Source of the DNA: Bacteroidota bacterium
GTDB lineage: Bacteria > Bacteroidota > Bacteroidia > Cytophagales > Cytophagaceae
DNA length: 64,000 nucleotides
Assembly: GCA_023428135.1 (NCBI GenBank)
Contig: JAEYZG010000067.1
Location: 1-64,000 of the forward strand
Direction: 5' to 3'
Within the stretch, counting starts at the first letter, position 1. Each line of letters begins with the position of its first letter. The notes under the pieces were generated by a model. The model saw nothing but the letters and a program-made list of their open reading frames with translations. It did not search any database and was not told where the DNA came from. The translations under genes were made by a program, and so were the position numbers. This document shows positions 37,350 to 46,099 of this stretch, in pieces.

Positions 37350-37838
37350 TTGAATAGCTTGGAATCCATCATTTTATTATTCGGAAGCAACATTGGGGAC
37401 AAAACAGCGAATCTAAACAGAGCTGTAGATTTATGTTCAGAACATATAGGCCCAATCAATAAAGCTTCATCCCTTTACTCAACAGAACCGTGGGGAAAGA
37501 CCGATCAGGATATCTTTATTAATCAGGTTGTAAGCTTCCACACAAAGCTAACAGTGGATGAGGCTTTGGCAGTTACTCAGAAAATCGAAGTACAATTGGG
37601 AAGGGTTAGAAAAGAAAAATGGGGTAGCAGAACAATAGATATTGATATTCTTTACTTCGGAAATCTGATCAAAAGAAGCAAAACCCTTTACATACCTCAC
37701 CCTGAAATTGGCAACAGAAGGTTTACCCTTGTTCCACTAGTTGAAATAGCCCCGGATTTTAAGCACCCTGTGCTGAATATTACAAATGAGGAAATGCTGA
37801 AGCGGTGTGAAGATAAGCTGGGAGTTGTTAAGTTATAA
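37350..37838 (+). CDS. folK: 2-amino-4-hydroxy-6-hydroxymethyldihydropteridine pyrophosphokinase
   Basis: This folate-pathway enzyme (HPPK) transfers pyrophosphate from ATP to the pterin alcohol. The 162 residues contain LLFGSNIGDKTANL at the N terminus, STEPWGKTDQDIFIN, and the metal-binding KWGSRTIDIDILYFG (about 90-104) with its two Asp. Also present is IPHPEIGNRRFTLVPLVEI. The start is uncertain: TTG at 37350 or TTG at 37359, with no ATG. A TAATTTTG element at 37334-37341 would make the transcript almost leaderless. The stop codon lies inside a large inverted repeat shared with the end of fabD. Confidence 0.93.
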   Translation: MNSLESIILLFGSNIGDKTANLNRAVDLCSEHIGPINKASSLYSTEPWGKTDQDIFINQVVSFHTKLTVDEALAVTQKIEVQLGRVRKEKWGSRTIDIDILYFGNLIKRSKTLYIPHPEIGNRRFTLVPLVEIAPDFKHPVLNITNEEMLKRCEDKLGVVKL

Positions 37839-37894
37839 GTGATAAGTTGTAAGTAATAAGTAACTTAAAACTTACAACTTATCACTTATAACTT
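37830..37894. repeat. Perfect 25-bp inverted repeat built of TAAGTNN heptamers
   Basis: Bases 37830-37854 are the exact reverse complement of 37870-37894, with a 15-nt spacer. The left arm and spacer contain five successive heptamers of the form TAAGTNN. The repeat fills the whole space between the convergent stops of folK (37838) and fabD (37895). It could act as a transcription stop for both strands but has no GC clamp. Confidence 0.9.
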
Positions 37895-38770
37895 TTAAAT
37901 GCTCATCACTTCAGAAGCGCTGTTAATCTTTTTAACAAGTCCCTGAAGTACTTTACCTGGTCCACATTCTACAAATTCTGTAGCGCCGTTACTGACCATG
38001 TTTTGAACGGACTGAGTCCATCTAACCGGAGCTGTTAACTGAGAGATAAGATTTTCTTTTATGATATTGATATCCGTTGCTGGCAATGCATTTACATTCT
38101 GATAAACAGGACAAACTGGTTTACTGAAGTTTGTTGATTTTATTGCCTCTGCAAGTTCCTCTCTGGCAGGCTCCATTAGTGGAGAATGGAATGCCCCTCC
38201 GACAGGAAGAGGTAACGCTCTCTTTGCCCCTGCTTCTTTCATTTTCTGACAGGCAATTTCAATGCCTTTCATACTTCCTGAAATCACAAGTTGTCCAGGG
38301 CAATTATAATTAGCAGCTACCACAATTTCGTCTGAAATACTCTTACAGATTTCTTCGACTTTGGTATCATCAAGACCAAGGATTGCCGCCATGGTGCTGG
38401 GGTTAATCTCGCACGCTCTTTGCATCGCCAAAGCTCTTTTTGACACAAGCTTCAATCCATCTTCGAAAGTAAGGGTACCATTAGCTACAAGGGCGGAAAA
38501 CTCTCCAAGCGAATGCCCTGCAACCATATCAGGATTAAAGTTTTCACTTATTTTTGCCAGTACTACCGAATGTATAAAAATAGCAGGCTGAGTTACCTTT
38601 GTTTGCTTAAGCTCCTCATCAGTACCAGTGAACATTACATTAGTGATATCGAAACCAAGAATTTCGTTTGCTTTTTCAAATAGTGACTTTGCCTTTTCTG
38701 AACGATCGTACAAATCTTTTCCCATTCCTGAGAATTGAGAACCCTGACCAGGAAATACGTAAGCTTTCAT
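37895..38770 (-). CDS. fabD: Malonyl-CoA:ACP transacylase
   Basis: This cytosolic enzyme loads malonyl groups onto acyl carrier protein for fatty-acid synthesis. The 291 residues show FPGQGSQFSGMGKDLY at the N terminus, the nucleophile motif GHSLGEFSALVA (Ser at about 92) and a conserved GGAFHSPLMEPA (His at about 197). PVYQNVNA follows. Length is slightly below E. coli FabD (309) but complete. It is alone here; other fab genes are not in the window. Confidence 0.94.
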   Translation of the reverse strand: MKAYVFPGQGSQFSGMGKDLYDRSEKAKSLFEKANEILGFDITNVMFTGTDEELKQTKVTQPAIFIHSVVLAKISENFNPDMVAGHSLGEFSALVANGTLTFEDGLKLVSKRALAMQRACEINPSTMAAILGLDDTKVEEICKSISDEIVVAANYNCPGQLVISGSMKGIEIACQKMKEAGAKRALPLPVGGAFHSPLMEPAREELAEAIKSTNFSKPVCPVYQNVNALPATDINIIKENLISQLTAPVRWTQSVQNMVSNGATEFVECGPGKVLQGLVKKINSASEVMSI

Positions 38771-38893
38771 CTTTTTTTAGTTTTTTCGGCTTGCAATTTA
38801 AAGCTTAACAGAAACTTAACAAAAGTTTAAACCAACTCTCTTCCTTTAACAAGGATAATTACCTGTTTTTCAAGATTGACAAAAATTTCTTAT

Positions 38894-41476
38894 TTATCTT
38901 AAAATATGGAGCCAGCTTTTAATATTCTGTAATTCATCCTTCTTCCTCAATCGTCTAACATACTTTACTTCAGCCACATAATAGTATATTCCATCCTTAT
39001 TCGTTCCTCCATTCCAATGGATAAAAATATCATCGTCTTGAACATGAACAAGTGCTCCCCACCTATTATATACTGAAAACTTTACTTTTTCAACATATCT
39101 TGGGGTAGGGAATGGCTCAACTTCATCATTTTTTCCGTCATTATTCGGCGTGATAAGGTTTGGCAATTCATAGTAAACACAATTATCTACACAAACTCTG
39201 TTACTTTGAAGGCCTTCTACTCCAAAAATATTGACGGCTGATACGGTATAGCACCCTGATAATGATATGGTATTAAAATCAATATATGTAGTATCTGGGA
39301 CAGACTTAAAGAATCCCAGTTCATCATCTTCATATTGAGCAAAATAGATATTATAATGATCTATATTATTACAGAATGGATCCCCTACCCTTGTCCAGTT
39401 CAAAAGATTTCTATTTATTAATACAGTATCTTTACAGTCCTGACTTGTAATAGTCAGGAAAGGTGGTGGAGGTATCTGGTCATCTATCGGAATTTCACAT
39501 TTAGTTTCCGAAGTACTAATCAGTGGCTTTGGATATGAAGCATTGCAGTAGCTTCCATAAGACTCCATGTAGTAACAGAAGGTATCACAGTTGACAAGAT
39601 TTTCATCCGTAAAAGTTCCGGAAATATTTCCTGGCAATGTTTTATAAAGTGAAAACAGATTTTCACCATTTGCTTTTCTATAAAGTTTCAGAGAATCAAT
39701 ATTCCAGGGAACATTCATTGTCCAGGATACATTAACTTTCCTATCTCCCGGAGCAGTCTGCAAAAATAAGGTGCTGGCAGCATCGCTAGGTATTGTATCA
39801 GAAAATAGCAGGTCAACTCTATAATTATAAGAAGTATCTGCAGTGTTAAGAGGCTGATCAACAAATACTGTATCAGATGGTTGACCTATTTCCACATAAT
39901 TTGTTCCATTAATACCGGTTGCTCTGAAGATTTTATATGTATAAGAACCACTTGGCAGATTTAAAGGCTTAAACCATTTAATGGTATTTTTTCCGGCTAA
40001 TGTGTCGGTAATATCTACACTAACAGAAGCTAACACAGCAGCATTGTCGTCCAGGCTTCCACAGACTTCATCCGAACCTTTACTTAAACCACCCTGAGGC
40101 AGTTGAAAAGTAGCTACAATAACATAGCAATAAAAATTGCCCCTGACTATTTTATTATTGTCTAAATAAGTAGTGTCAGTAGCAGACACCTCGGCTAAAA
40201 ATGTATATCCAGGAAAACCCTCAGATCCGACTTGACAGGGATCCTGCTTATAATCAGTAGTATCACAACTTTTCCTATAAATCCGAATTCTGGAAGCTGT
40301 AGAGCAATCATATTTCTCCCATGTCAACCGTAATCCTTTTCCTTCCGGAACCACAGTCTGTAATGTTGGCGCTTTGGCTATTACCTTTATCCGTAAAGTC
40401 TGATAATCTGCAAGTTGATAAGTTGTATCCGAAGGATAATCAACAGCCTTAAACTCCACCTGATGGGGTTGATTTCTTGCATGTTCACATTTTGTAACCC
40501 AATTAAAAATACCTTTAGGATTTTTGCCAAACGGAGGAGGATTAGTAAATGTTGCCCCTAAACTATATACTCCGGCGGGAGGGTTACTTAGAGGAAGGTT
40601 TGTAGAAGTAATTCTTACATCATGGTTATTGGGATCTGTCGCCTCAATCTCAAAAACTAAGGTATCTCCTGCTACTACGCATGTATCAAGGCCCTTGGAA
40701 AGCTCAGGAGGGTCATTTCTGGCCGGCAATACCTCAATCTGCATATCCCTGGTGATATAACCAATTCTTTGTCCGTTCCTCCATTCTTCTACATAAAATG
40801 CAACGTTAAACAGACCTTCTTCCTGAGGCACATCCCAAACCAAATCTCCTGTAATACTGTTTAGAGTCATATTGTCAGGTGTAAAATAGCCTGAAACATC
40901 AACCCCTGCTGCTTGCTTAGGTGTAACTAATCTGTATGAAATACTGTCACCTTCAATATCATAAGCACCAGGGTTGTATACATAAAGTTTTCCTTTTTGT
41001 GCTTTATCTAAAGGTGGAATTGCCATTTGAGGAGAGTTGTTAAGAACCGATATCCCGGAAATAACTGAAACTAAAGACTCTATGTAAAATGGAGTATTTA
41101 TGGAATTACTGATATTCTTAATACTTCCATTTCTGTTGGACTCTGTGTATCCAACTTTGTAAGATCCCGTACCAGGATAAATATGTTCAAAATAGTAAAT
41201 ATTTTCATATGTATCGTTTCTGATAAGTCTTTTAGAAGCCCTGGGTTGTTCAGATGAAGTATTATCTCCAAAATTTAAGGTTGCAGTGGGATCATCAACA
41301 CCAGCATCCACAGCAGGCCGGTTTGTATATACAATCAGTGTGAAGCTGTATTTAACATCCGACAATCTTTGTGTAAGTATATTTCCTGCCCTGATGTGAG
41401 TGGCATGTGTTCGTTGTGCCAGACAGAGCATAACGATTATTAAAAAATTTATATAACATGTTTTCAGAACCTTCAT
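38894..41476 (-). CDS. Large secreted protein with T9SS type B (gliding-motility-type) C-terminal domain
   Basis: The 860-residue protein starts with a signal peptide (about 1-25, ending HA) and continues with several beta-sandwich domains. One (about 160-260) reads GSFDIEGDSISYRL-like text (YDIEGDSISYRLVTPK, GDLVWDVPQEEGLF), typical of cadherin/PKD-like repeats in this phylum. Fibronectin-type modules follow (RLTWEKYDCSTASRIRIYRK and similar, about 365-690). The last 85 residues are the type B sorting domain: LPNLITPNNDGKNDEVEP, VYNRWGALVHVQDD, WNGGTNKDGIYYYVAEV. It is exported by T9SS and anchored or released at the surface. Function within adhesion or gliding is inferred only from the class. 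Confidence 0.88.
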   Translation of the reverse strand: MKVLKTCYINFLIIVMLCLAQRTHATHIRAGNILTQRLSDVKYSFTLIVYTNRPAVDAGVDDPTATLNFGDNTSSEQPRASKRLIRNDTYENIYYFEHIYPGTGSYKVGYTESNRNGSIKNISNSINTPFYIESLVSVISGISVLNNSPQMAIPPLDKAQKGKLYVYNPGAYDIEGDSISYRLVTPKQAAGVDVSGYFTPDNMTLNSITGDLVWDVPQEEGLFNVAFYVEEWRNGQRIGYITRDMQIEVLPARNDPPELSKGLDTCVVAGDTLVFEIEATDPNNHDVRITSTNLPLSNPPAGVYSLGATFTNPPPFGKNPKGIFNWVTKCEHARNQPHQVEFKAVDYPSDTTYQLADYQTLRIKVIAKAPTLQTVVPEGKGLRLTWEKYDCSTASRIRIYRKSCDTTDYKQDPCQVGSEGFPGYTFLAEVSATDTTYLDNNKIVRGNFYCYVIVATFQLPQGGLSKGSDEVCGSLDDNAAVLASVSVDITDTLAGKNTIKWFKPLNLPSGSYTYKIFRATGINGTNYVEIGQPSDTVFVDQPLNTADTSYNYRVDLLFSDTIPSDAASTLFLQTAPGDRKVNVSWTMNVPWNIDSLKLYRKANGENLFSLYKTLPGNISGTFTDENLVNCDTFCYYMESYGSYCNASYPKPLISTSETKCEIPIDDQIPPPPFLTITSQDCKDTVLINRNLLNWTRVGDPFCNNIDHYNIYFAQYEDDELGFFKSVPDTTYIDFNTISLSGCYTVSAVNIFGVEGLQSNRVCVDNCVYYELPNLITPNNDGKNDEVEPFPTPRYVEKVKFSVYNRWGALVHVQDDDIFIHWNGGTNKDGIYYYVAEVKYVRRLRKKDELQNIKSWLHILR

Positions 41477-41571
41477 TTAAATCTCGCTGGGATTATGTTA
41501 TACACGCGAATATTTATTACAATGGAAATCGAATTATGTTTGAAATATGACGAAAAATGCAAAAAATTGCA

Positions 41572-41602
41572 TTGCATACTAAAATTCCCGAATGTAACTT
41601 TG
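41572..41602 (+). promoter_or_regulatory. Promoter of sdhCAB
   Basis: TTG (41572-41574), a 20-nt spacer and TAACTTTG (41595-41602) fit the Bacteroidota consensus. The sdhC ATG lies 44 nt downstream. Confidence 0.65.
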
Positions 41603-41646
41603 GGCAAGTTAATATTAATTTAAAACTAAAAAAACACTATTAAATT

Positions 41647-42300
41647 ATGGGCTGGTTAAGTAAGGCTTTGTCCGGAAACCTTGGTCAAAAACTGATAATG
41701 TCTTTAACAGGTCTGTTTCTGATCTCGTTCCTGTTAGAACATCTTCTCAGTAATCTGCTGCTCCTGAAAAGTGATGGAGCTGATTTCAACGCCTACGCGG
41801 AATTCATGAAAACTAATCCCGTGATACAGGCAGCAGAGTACGTCCTTTTCGGAGGCTTCATAGTACACATTATCTATGCAGCAATCATTACTGTAAAGAA
41901 CAAAAAAGCCCGTCCTCAGGGATATGCTTACAACAATGCTTCTGCAAACAGCAGCTGGTTTTCAAGAAACATGGGATTGTCAGGGTCAATGGTTCTGATC
42001 TTTCTTATTGTACACCTGAAGTCTTTTTTTGTGCCTCACAAAATTACCAACACTGCAACTATGACCATTTATGATGATGCAATCATTACATTTGGCAATG
42101 TACCTTACACATTATTTTATGTGGCAGCTATGTTTCTTCTTGCATTTCACCTTAACCATGGTTTCCAGAGTGCATTCCAGACATTGGGACTTAGACATCC
42201 GAAATACACTCCGTTCATTAAAAAATTGGGAACAGCTTTCGCAATACTTGTTCCTGCAGGATTTGCAGCTATACCACTTTATATTTGTTTCATCAGATAG
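41647..42300 (+). CDS. sdhC: Succinate dehydrogenase/fumarate reductase cytochrome b subunit
   Basis: This 217-residue membrane subunit of complex II has five hydrophobic segments with conserved heme-ligand histidines (LEHLLSNLLL near 30, FIVHIIYA near 75, FLIVHLKSFF near 118, AFHLNHGFQSA near 162). That is the five-helix di-heme type B arrangement found in Bacteroidota and Bacillus. It passes electrons between the FAD/Fe-S subunits and quinone. It leads the sdhCAB operon, with a promoter about 45 nt upstream and the flavoprotein start 14 nt after its stop. Confidence 0.93.
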   Translation: MGWLSKALSGNLGQKLIMSLTGLFLISFLLEHLLSNLLLLKSDGADFNAYAEFMKTNPVIQAAEYVLFGGFIVHIIYAAIITVKNKKARPQGYAYNNASANSSWFSRNMGLSGSMVLIFLIVHLKSFFVPHKITNTATMTIYDDAIITFGNVPYTLFYVAAMFLLAFHLNHGFQSAFQTLGLRHPKYTPFIKKLGTAFAILVPAGFAAIPLYICFIR

Positions 42301-42314
42301 TCCACATAATTGAT

Positions 42315-44231
42315 ATGACGAAATTAGATTCTAAAATTCCTGAAGGACCTGTAGCAGAGAAATGGACCAAGCATAAATTCAATCTGAAGCTTGTAAATCC
42401 TGCTAATAAAAGAAAATATGATATAATAGTGGTCGGAACCGGTTTGGCCGGAGCTTCTGCCGCAGCGACTCTTGCGGAACTTGGTTATAATGTAAAAGCA
42501 TTCTGTTTTCAGGATAGCCCAAGAAGAGCACACAGTATTGCTGCTCAAGGAGGTATCAATGCAGCAAAAAACTATCAAAATGATGGTGACAGTATTTTCA
42601 GATTATTCTATGATACTGTAAAAGGTGGAGACTACAGAGCAAGAGAAGGAAACGTGTACAGACTTGCAGAAGTCAGTGTAAATATAATTGACCAGTGCGT
42701 TGCACAGGGAGTGCCATTTGCAAGAGAATATGGAGGACTTCTGGATAACAGATCATTTGGAGGCGCTCAGGTTTCAAGAACTTTTTATGCAAGAGGACAA
42801 ACTGGTCAGCAATTACTTCTGGGAGCATATAGTGCACTATCAAGACAAATCGGTCTTGGTAATGTTAAAATGTATTCCAGAACGGAAATGCTGGATCTTG
42901 TAATGATTGACGGTGCTGCCAAAGGTATCGTAACAAGAGATCTTGTTACCGGAGAAATTACTTCTCACGCTGGGCATGCCGTACTTCTGTGTACAGGTGG
43001 ATATGGAAACGTATTCTATCTATCAACAAACGCACAAGGTTCTAACGTTACTGCAGCATGGAGAGCTCACAAAAAAGGAGCATTCTTTGCCAATCCTTGC
43101 TTTACTCAGATTCACCCAACATGTATTCCGGTTTCAGGAGATCATCAGTCTAAACTGACGTTGATGAGTGAAAGCTTAAGAAATGACGGAAGAGTTTGGG
43201 TTCCTAAAAAAGTAGGAGACAAAAGAAACCCTTCTGAAATTGCTGAAGATGAAAGAGATTATTTCCTTGAAAGAAAATATCCATCATTCGGAAACCTTGT
43301 TCCAAGAGACGTAGCTTCAAGAAATGCAAAAGAACAATGTGATGCTGATAAAGGTGTTGGATCTAGCGGCTTAGCAGTATATCTTGACTTTGCGGATGCA
43401 ATCAAACGACTTGGAGAAAATTCAGTACGTGCAAAATATGGTAATTTGTTTGATATGTATGCTCAGATTACCGGAGAAAATCCATACAAAAATCCAATGC
43501 GTATTTATCCTGCAGTTCACTATACAATGGGTGGCCTTTGGGTTGATTACAATCTAATGACAACAATTCCTGGACTTTACGCACTTGGAGAAGCTAACTT
43601 CTCTGATCATGGAGCCAACAGACTGGGAGCCAGCGCATTGATGCAAGGACTTGCTGACGGCTACTTTGTAATCCCCTATACTGTAGGAGATTACCTTGCA
43701 GGCATAGGACCTAAAGCTGTGGATAAAAACCACCCTGCATTCAAAGAAGCTGAAGACAAAGTTAAAGCCTTAACTCAAAAATTCCTTTCAATAAAAGGAA
43801 CTAAGAGTGTAACGCATTACCACAGAGAACTTGGCAGAATCATGTGGGACTACTGTGGTATGGCCAGAAATGCAGAAGGACTTACAAAGGCTAAAGCATT
43901 AATAAAGGAATTAAAAGAAGATTTCTGGAAAAACGTTAAAGTTCTTGGAGAAGGTGAAGAACTAAATCAAAGCCTTGAAAAAGCTGGTAGAGTTGCTGAC
44001 TTTATAGAATTAGGAGCATTGATGGTAGAAGATGCCCTGAACAGAAATGAATCATGCGGAGGACACTTCAGAGAAGAATATCAGACTGAAGAAAACGAAG
44101 CAAAAAGAGATGATGAAAACTATGCCTATGTTGCCGCCTGGGAATTTAAAGGAGAGGATCAGGCAGAAGAACTTCACAAAGAAAACCTAAAGTTTGAAAC
44201 TGTTAAATTAACCCAGAGAAGTTACAAATAA
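42315..44231 (+). CDS. sdhA: Succinate dehydrogenase flavoprotein subunit
   Basis: The catalytic subunit of complex II (638 residues) interconverts succinate and fumarate. The FAD site is DIIVVGTGLAGASAAATLAEL (about 34-54), and RRAHSIAAQGGINAAKNY contains the histidine that binds FAD covalently. Substrate-site motifs include HYTMGGLWVDYN and GEANFSDHGANRLGASALMQGL. An upstream in-frame start at 42285 would overlap sdhC; the ATG at 42315 is the natural one. The length and the di-heme SdhC fit the Bacteroidota SdhA type. The stop overlaps the start of sdhB (TAATG). Confidence 0.95.
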   Translation: MTKLDSKIPEGPVAEKWTKHKFNLKLVNPANKRKYDIIVVGTGLAGASAAATLAELGYNVKAFCFQDSPRRAHSIAAQGGINAAKNYQNDGDSIFRLFYDTVKGGDYRAREGNVYRLAEVSVNIIDQCVAQGVPFAREYGGLLDNRSFGGAQVSRTFYARGQTGQQLLLGAYSALSRQIGLGNVKMYSRTEMLDLVMIDGAAKGIVTRDLVTGEITSHAGHAVLLCTGGYGNVFYLSTNAQGSNVTAAWRAHKKGAFFANPCFTQIHPTCIPVSGDHQSKLTLMSESLRNDGRVWVPKKVGDKRNPSEIAEDERDYFLERKYPSFGNLVPRDVASRNAKEQCDADKGVGSSGLAVYLDFADAIKRLGENSVRAKYGNLFDMYAQITGENPYKNPMRIYPAVHYTMGGLWVDYNLMTTIPGLYALGEANFSDHGANRLGASALMQGLADGYFVIPYTVGDYLAGIGPKAVDKNHPAFKEAEDKVKALTQKFLSIKGTKSVTHYHRELGRIMWDYCGMARNAEGLTKAKALIKELKEDFWKNVKVLGEGEELNQSLEKAGRVADFIELGALMVEDALNRNESCGGHFREEYQTEENEAKRDDENYAYVAAWEFKGEDQAEELHKENLKFETVKLTQRSYK

Positions 44232-44995
44232 TGAGCGGAACAATGAACTTAACTGTAAAAGTCTGGCGTCAGAAAAATTCTAAATCTGAAGGCAAGATGG
44301 TCTCTTACAATGTAAAAGATGTATCTCCAGACATGTCTTTCCTTGAAATGTTCGACGTTCTGAACGAGGACCTTATAAGCAAAGGAGATGAGCCTATCGC
44401 TTTTGACCATGACTGCCGCGAAGGTATCTGTGGTATGTGCAGTATGTATATAAATGGAAGGGCTCACGGACCTAAAACGGGTATCACTACCTGTCAGCTC
44501 CATATGCGTAGCTTCCAAGATGGGGATACTATTGTAGTAGAACCATGGAGAGCCTCTGCATTCCCGGTTGTAAAGGATCTTGTAGTAGACAGAGGTGCAT
44601 TTGACAGAATTATCAATGCTGGTGGATTTGTTTCTGTAAACACAGGAGGAGTTCCTGATGCCAATGCAATTCCCATTTCTAAAATAGATGCGGATGCAGC
44701 TTTTGATGCGGCTACGTGTATAGGTTGCGGAGCATGTGTAGCTTCCTGTAAAAATGCATCAGCGTCCCTTTTCGTTGCTGCCAAAATTACTCAACTAGCC
44801 CTATTACCTCAAGGACAGGTAGAAAGAGCAACAAGAGTTGAAAAAATGGTTGCTCAAATGGAAGCGGAAGGATTTGGTGCTTGTACTAATACCGGAGCTT
44901 GTTCAGTTGAATGTCCAAAGGAAATCTCTCAGGATACAATTGCCAAAATGAACAGAGAGTACTATGCTGCTAAAGCAGGCTCTAAAAACCTTTAA
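44231..44995 (+). CDS. sdhB: Succinate dehydrogenase iron-sulfur subunit
   Basis: The 254-residue electron-transfer subunit has the [2Fe-2S] motif CREGICGMCSMYING (about 57-71), then CIGCGACVASC (about 162-172) and CTNTGACSVECPKEI (about 217-231) for the [4Fe-4S] and [3Fe-4S] clusters. Its ATG overlaps the sdhA stop, showing translational coupling. A strong terminator follows 17 nt downstream. Confidence 0.95.
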   Translation: MSGTMNLTVKVWRQKNSKSEGKMVSYNVKDVSPDMSFLEMFDVLNEDLISKGDEPIAFDHDCREGICGMCSMYINGRAHGPKTGITTCQLHMRSFQDGDTIVVEPWRASAFPVVKDLVVDRGAFDRIINAGGFVSVNTGGVPDANAIPISKIDADAAFDAATCIGCGACVASCKNASASLFVAAKITQLALLPQGQVERATRVEKMVAQMEAEGFGACTNTGACSVECPKEISQDTIAKMNREYYAAKAGSKNL

Positions 44996-45011
44996 GATTA
45001 TTCGATACAAT

Positions 45012-45048
45012 AAAAAAAAGGCGGCCCCTAAAAGAGTCGCCTTTTTTT
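45012..45048 (+). terminator. Terminator of sdhCAB
   Basis: AAAAAAAGGCG pairs with CGCCTTTTTTT around a short loop, with a T-run at the end. The A-run on the left also makes it usable for the opposite strand (gene ending at 45078). Confidence 0.88.
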
Positions 45049-45077
45049 ATAATTTGTAATAAATACAAGCCTTACTT

Positions 45078-45386
45078 CTAAAGGAGAATTTTTCTTTTCT
45101 CTACAACAACATTGTTATTGATGTTCTTCCCTTCTCTATTAGAGTTTGAATTTGGAATTGGAGTTTCTTTAGGAATAACTTCCTCTTCTACTTCAACTCC
45201 GTCTTGATTTAAGGAATCTGTCGCCCCCCCTTCTCCCTCAGGTACTGCAAAACAAACAATATTTTCATTGTCAACCCAGGCACAACTAATAGAGACATTT
45301 TCTTCCTGCTCTTTCGCCGCATCTCCCTGGCCATATGAAAATACTGAAATACCCAAGAAAGCAATTAATCCAATCAACCATTTCAT
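45078..45386 (-). CDS. Small secreted protein of unknown function
   Basis: A 102-residue protein with a signal peptide (MKWLIGLIAFLGISVFSYGQ) followed by an acidic, low-complexity segment rich in Glu, Asn and Ser and a C-terminal basic VVEKRKILL. A TTG start six codons upstream is possible, but the ATG at 45386 has AGGGAAG before it and gives the normal signal peptide. It has the same direction as, and lies 63 nt downstream of, the XRE regulator gene, so the two may be one transcript under the palindromes at 45938. No family recognised. Confidence 0.6.
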   Translation of the reverse strand: MKWLIGLIAFLGISVFSYGQGDAAKEQEENVSISCAWVDNENIVCFAVPEGEGGATDSLNQDGVEVEEEVIPKETPIPNSNSNREGKNINNNVVVEKRKILL

Positions 45387-45449
45387 AATATCTTCCCTTT
45401 CCAAATTATCTAAAAGTTTAACCTGAATAGGAAACGGAAGGTTTAAATC

Positions 45450-45896
45450 TTATTCGGACTCCCCCTTTAACATCTGATTTTCAATAATATTTATTTTCTC
45501 CTCCAAAAATTTATTATACTCCTTTACTGAATTCAGGTAATTTTTCAAAATCTTGATTTCTTCCTCCTTTTGAGCCACTGTTTCAGAAAGACGAAGCTGC
45601 TCCTCCATAAGTGCAGTATTGTCCGCCATCAATTCACGGATTGTTTCCTGAGAATAAATTTCTCCACCCTCCCCTTTTTCAGCTCCAAATCGCTTTCCAA
45701 GAATAAGATGATCAAGAGATACATTAAAAAATTCTCCAATTTTTATTAGGGATTCTATCGAAGGAAGGCGTTTTCCTCTTTCATAATTGGCGATATTACT
45801 TCGATCTATATGCAGTAGATTGGAAATATCCTCCTGAGTAAGGTTTTCTTCCAACCTTAACTCTTTTAACACCTTATAAAAATTTACGCCGTCCAT
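45450..45896 (-). CDS. XRE-family regulator with C-terminal coiled coil
   Basis: The 148-residue protein has an N-terminal HTH_3 domain (about 6-62): LKELRLEENLTQEDISNLLHIDRSNIANYERGKRLPSIESL in outline, with the two helices around TQEDISNLL and DRSNIANYE. Residues 83-145 form a heptad-rich coiled coil (LMEEQLRLSETVAQKEEEIKILK), presumably for dimer formation. It is divergent from the ECF sigma gene, with two copies of a palindrome TGTTTC-N5-GAAACA between them, which are good candidates for its own binding sites. Autoregulation together with control of the sigma gene is inferred. Confidence 0.88.
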   Translation of the reverse strand: MDGVNFYKVLKELRLEENLTQEDISNLLHIDRSNIANYERGKRLPSIESLIKIGEFFNVSLDHLILGKRFGAEKGEGGEIYSQETIRELMADNTALMEEQLRLSETVAQKEEEIKILKNYLNSVKEYNKFLEEKINIIENQMLKGESE

Positions 45897-45937
45897 ATTA
45901 CTATTTAAAGAAATTGTACCACAAAATCAACCATTAT

Positions 45938-45954
45938 GTTTCTTAAAGAAACAT
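45938..45954. promoter_or_regulatory. Palindromic operator candidate, site 1
   Basis: TGTTTC-TTAAA-GAAACA; the symmetry extends to TATGTTTCTT/AAGAAACATA (45936-45956). It lies 42 nt upstream of the XRE start codon, and the same core recurs 93 bp away. Confidence 0.65.
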
Positions 45955-46021
45955 ATTTAAAAAAAATTAATGCCAATAAATCCTTTTAATATCTAACTCG
46001 TACAATCACTAATAAATTCTC

Positions 46022-46056
46022 ACTAATACTTGTTTCAATAAGAAACAAGTATTAGT
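46022..46056. promoter_or_regulatory. Palindromic operator candidate, site 2
   Basis: ACTAATACTTGTTTC is perfectly complementary to 46042-46056 across the spacer AATAA, with the core TGTTTC-N5-GAAACA (46031-46047) shared with site 1. It lies 43 nt before the preferred sigma-factor start. Confidence 0.65.
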
Positions 46057-46099
46057 TTAATGTTTGAATTCTAAACCTAAGCAATACCTAATTTCAAGT

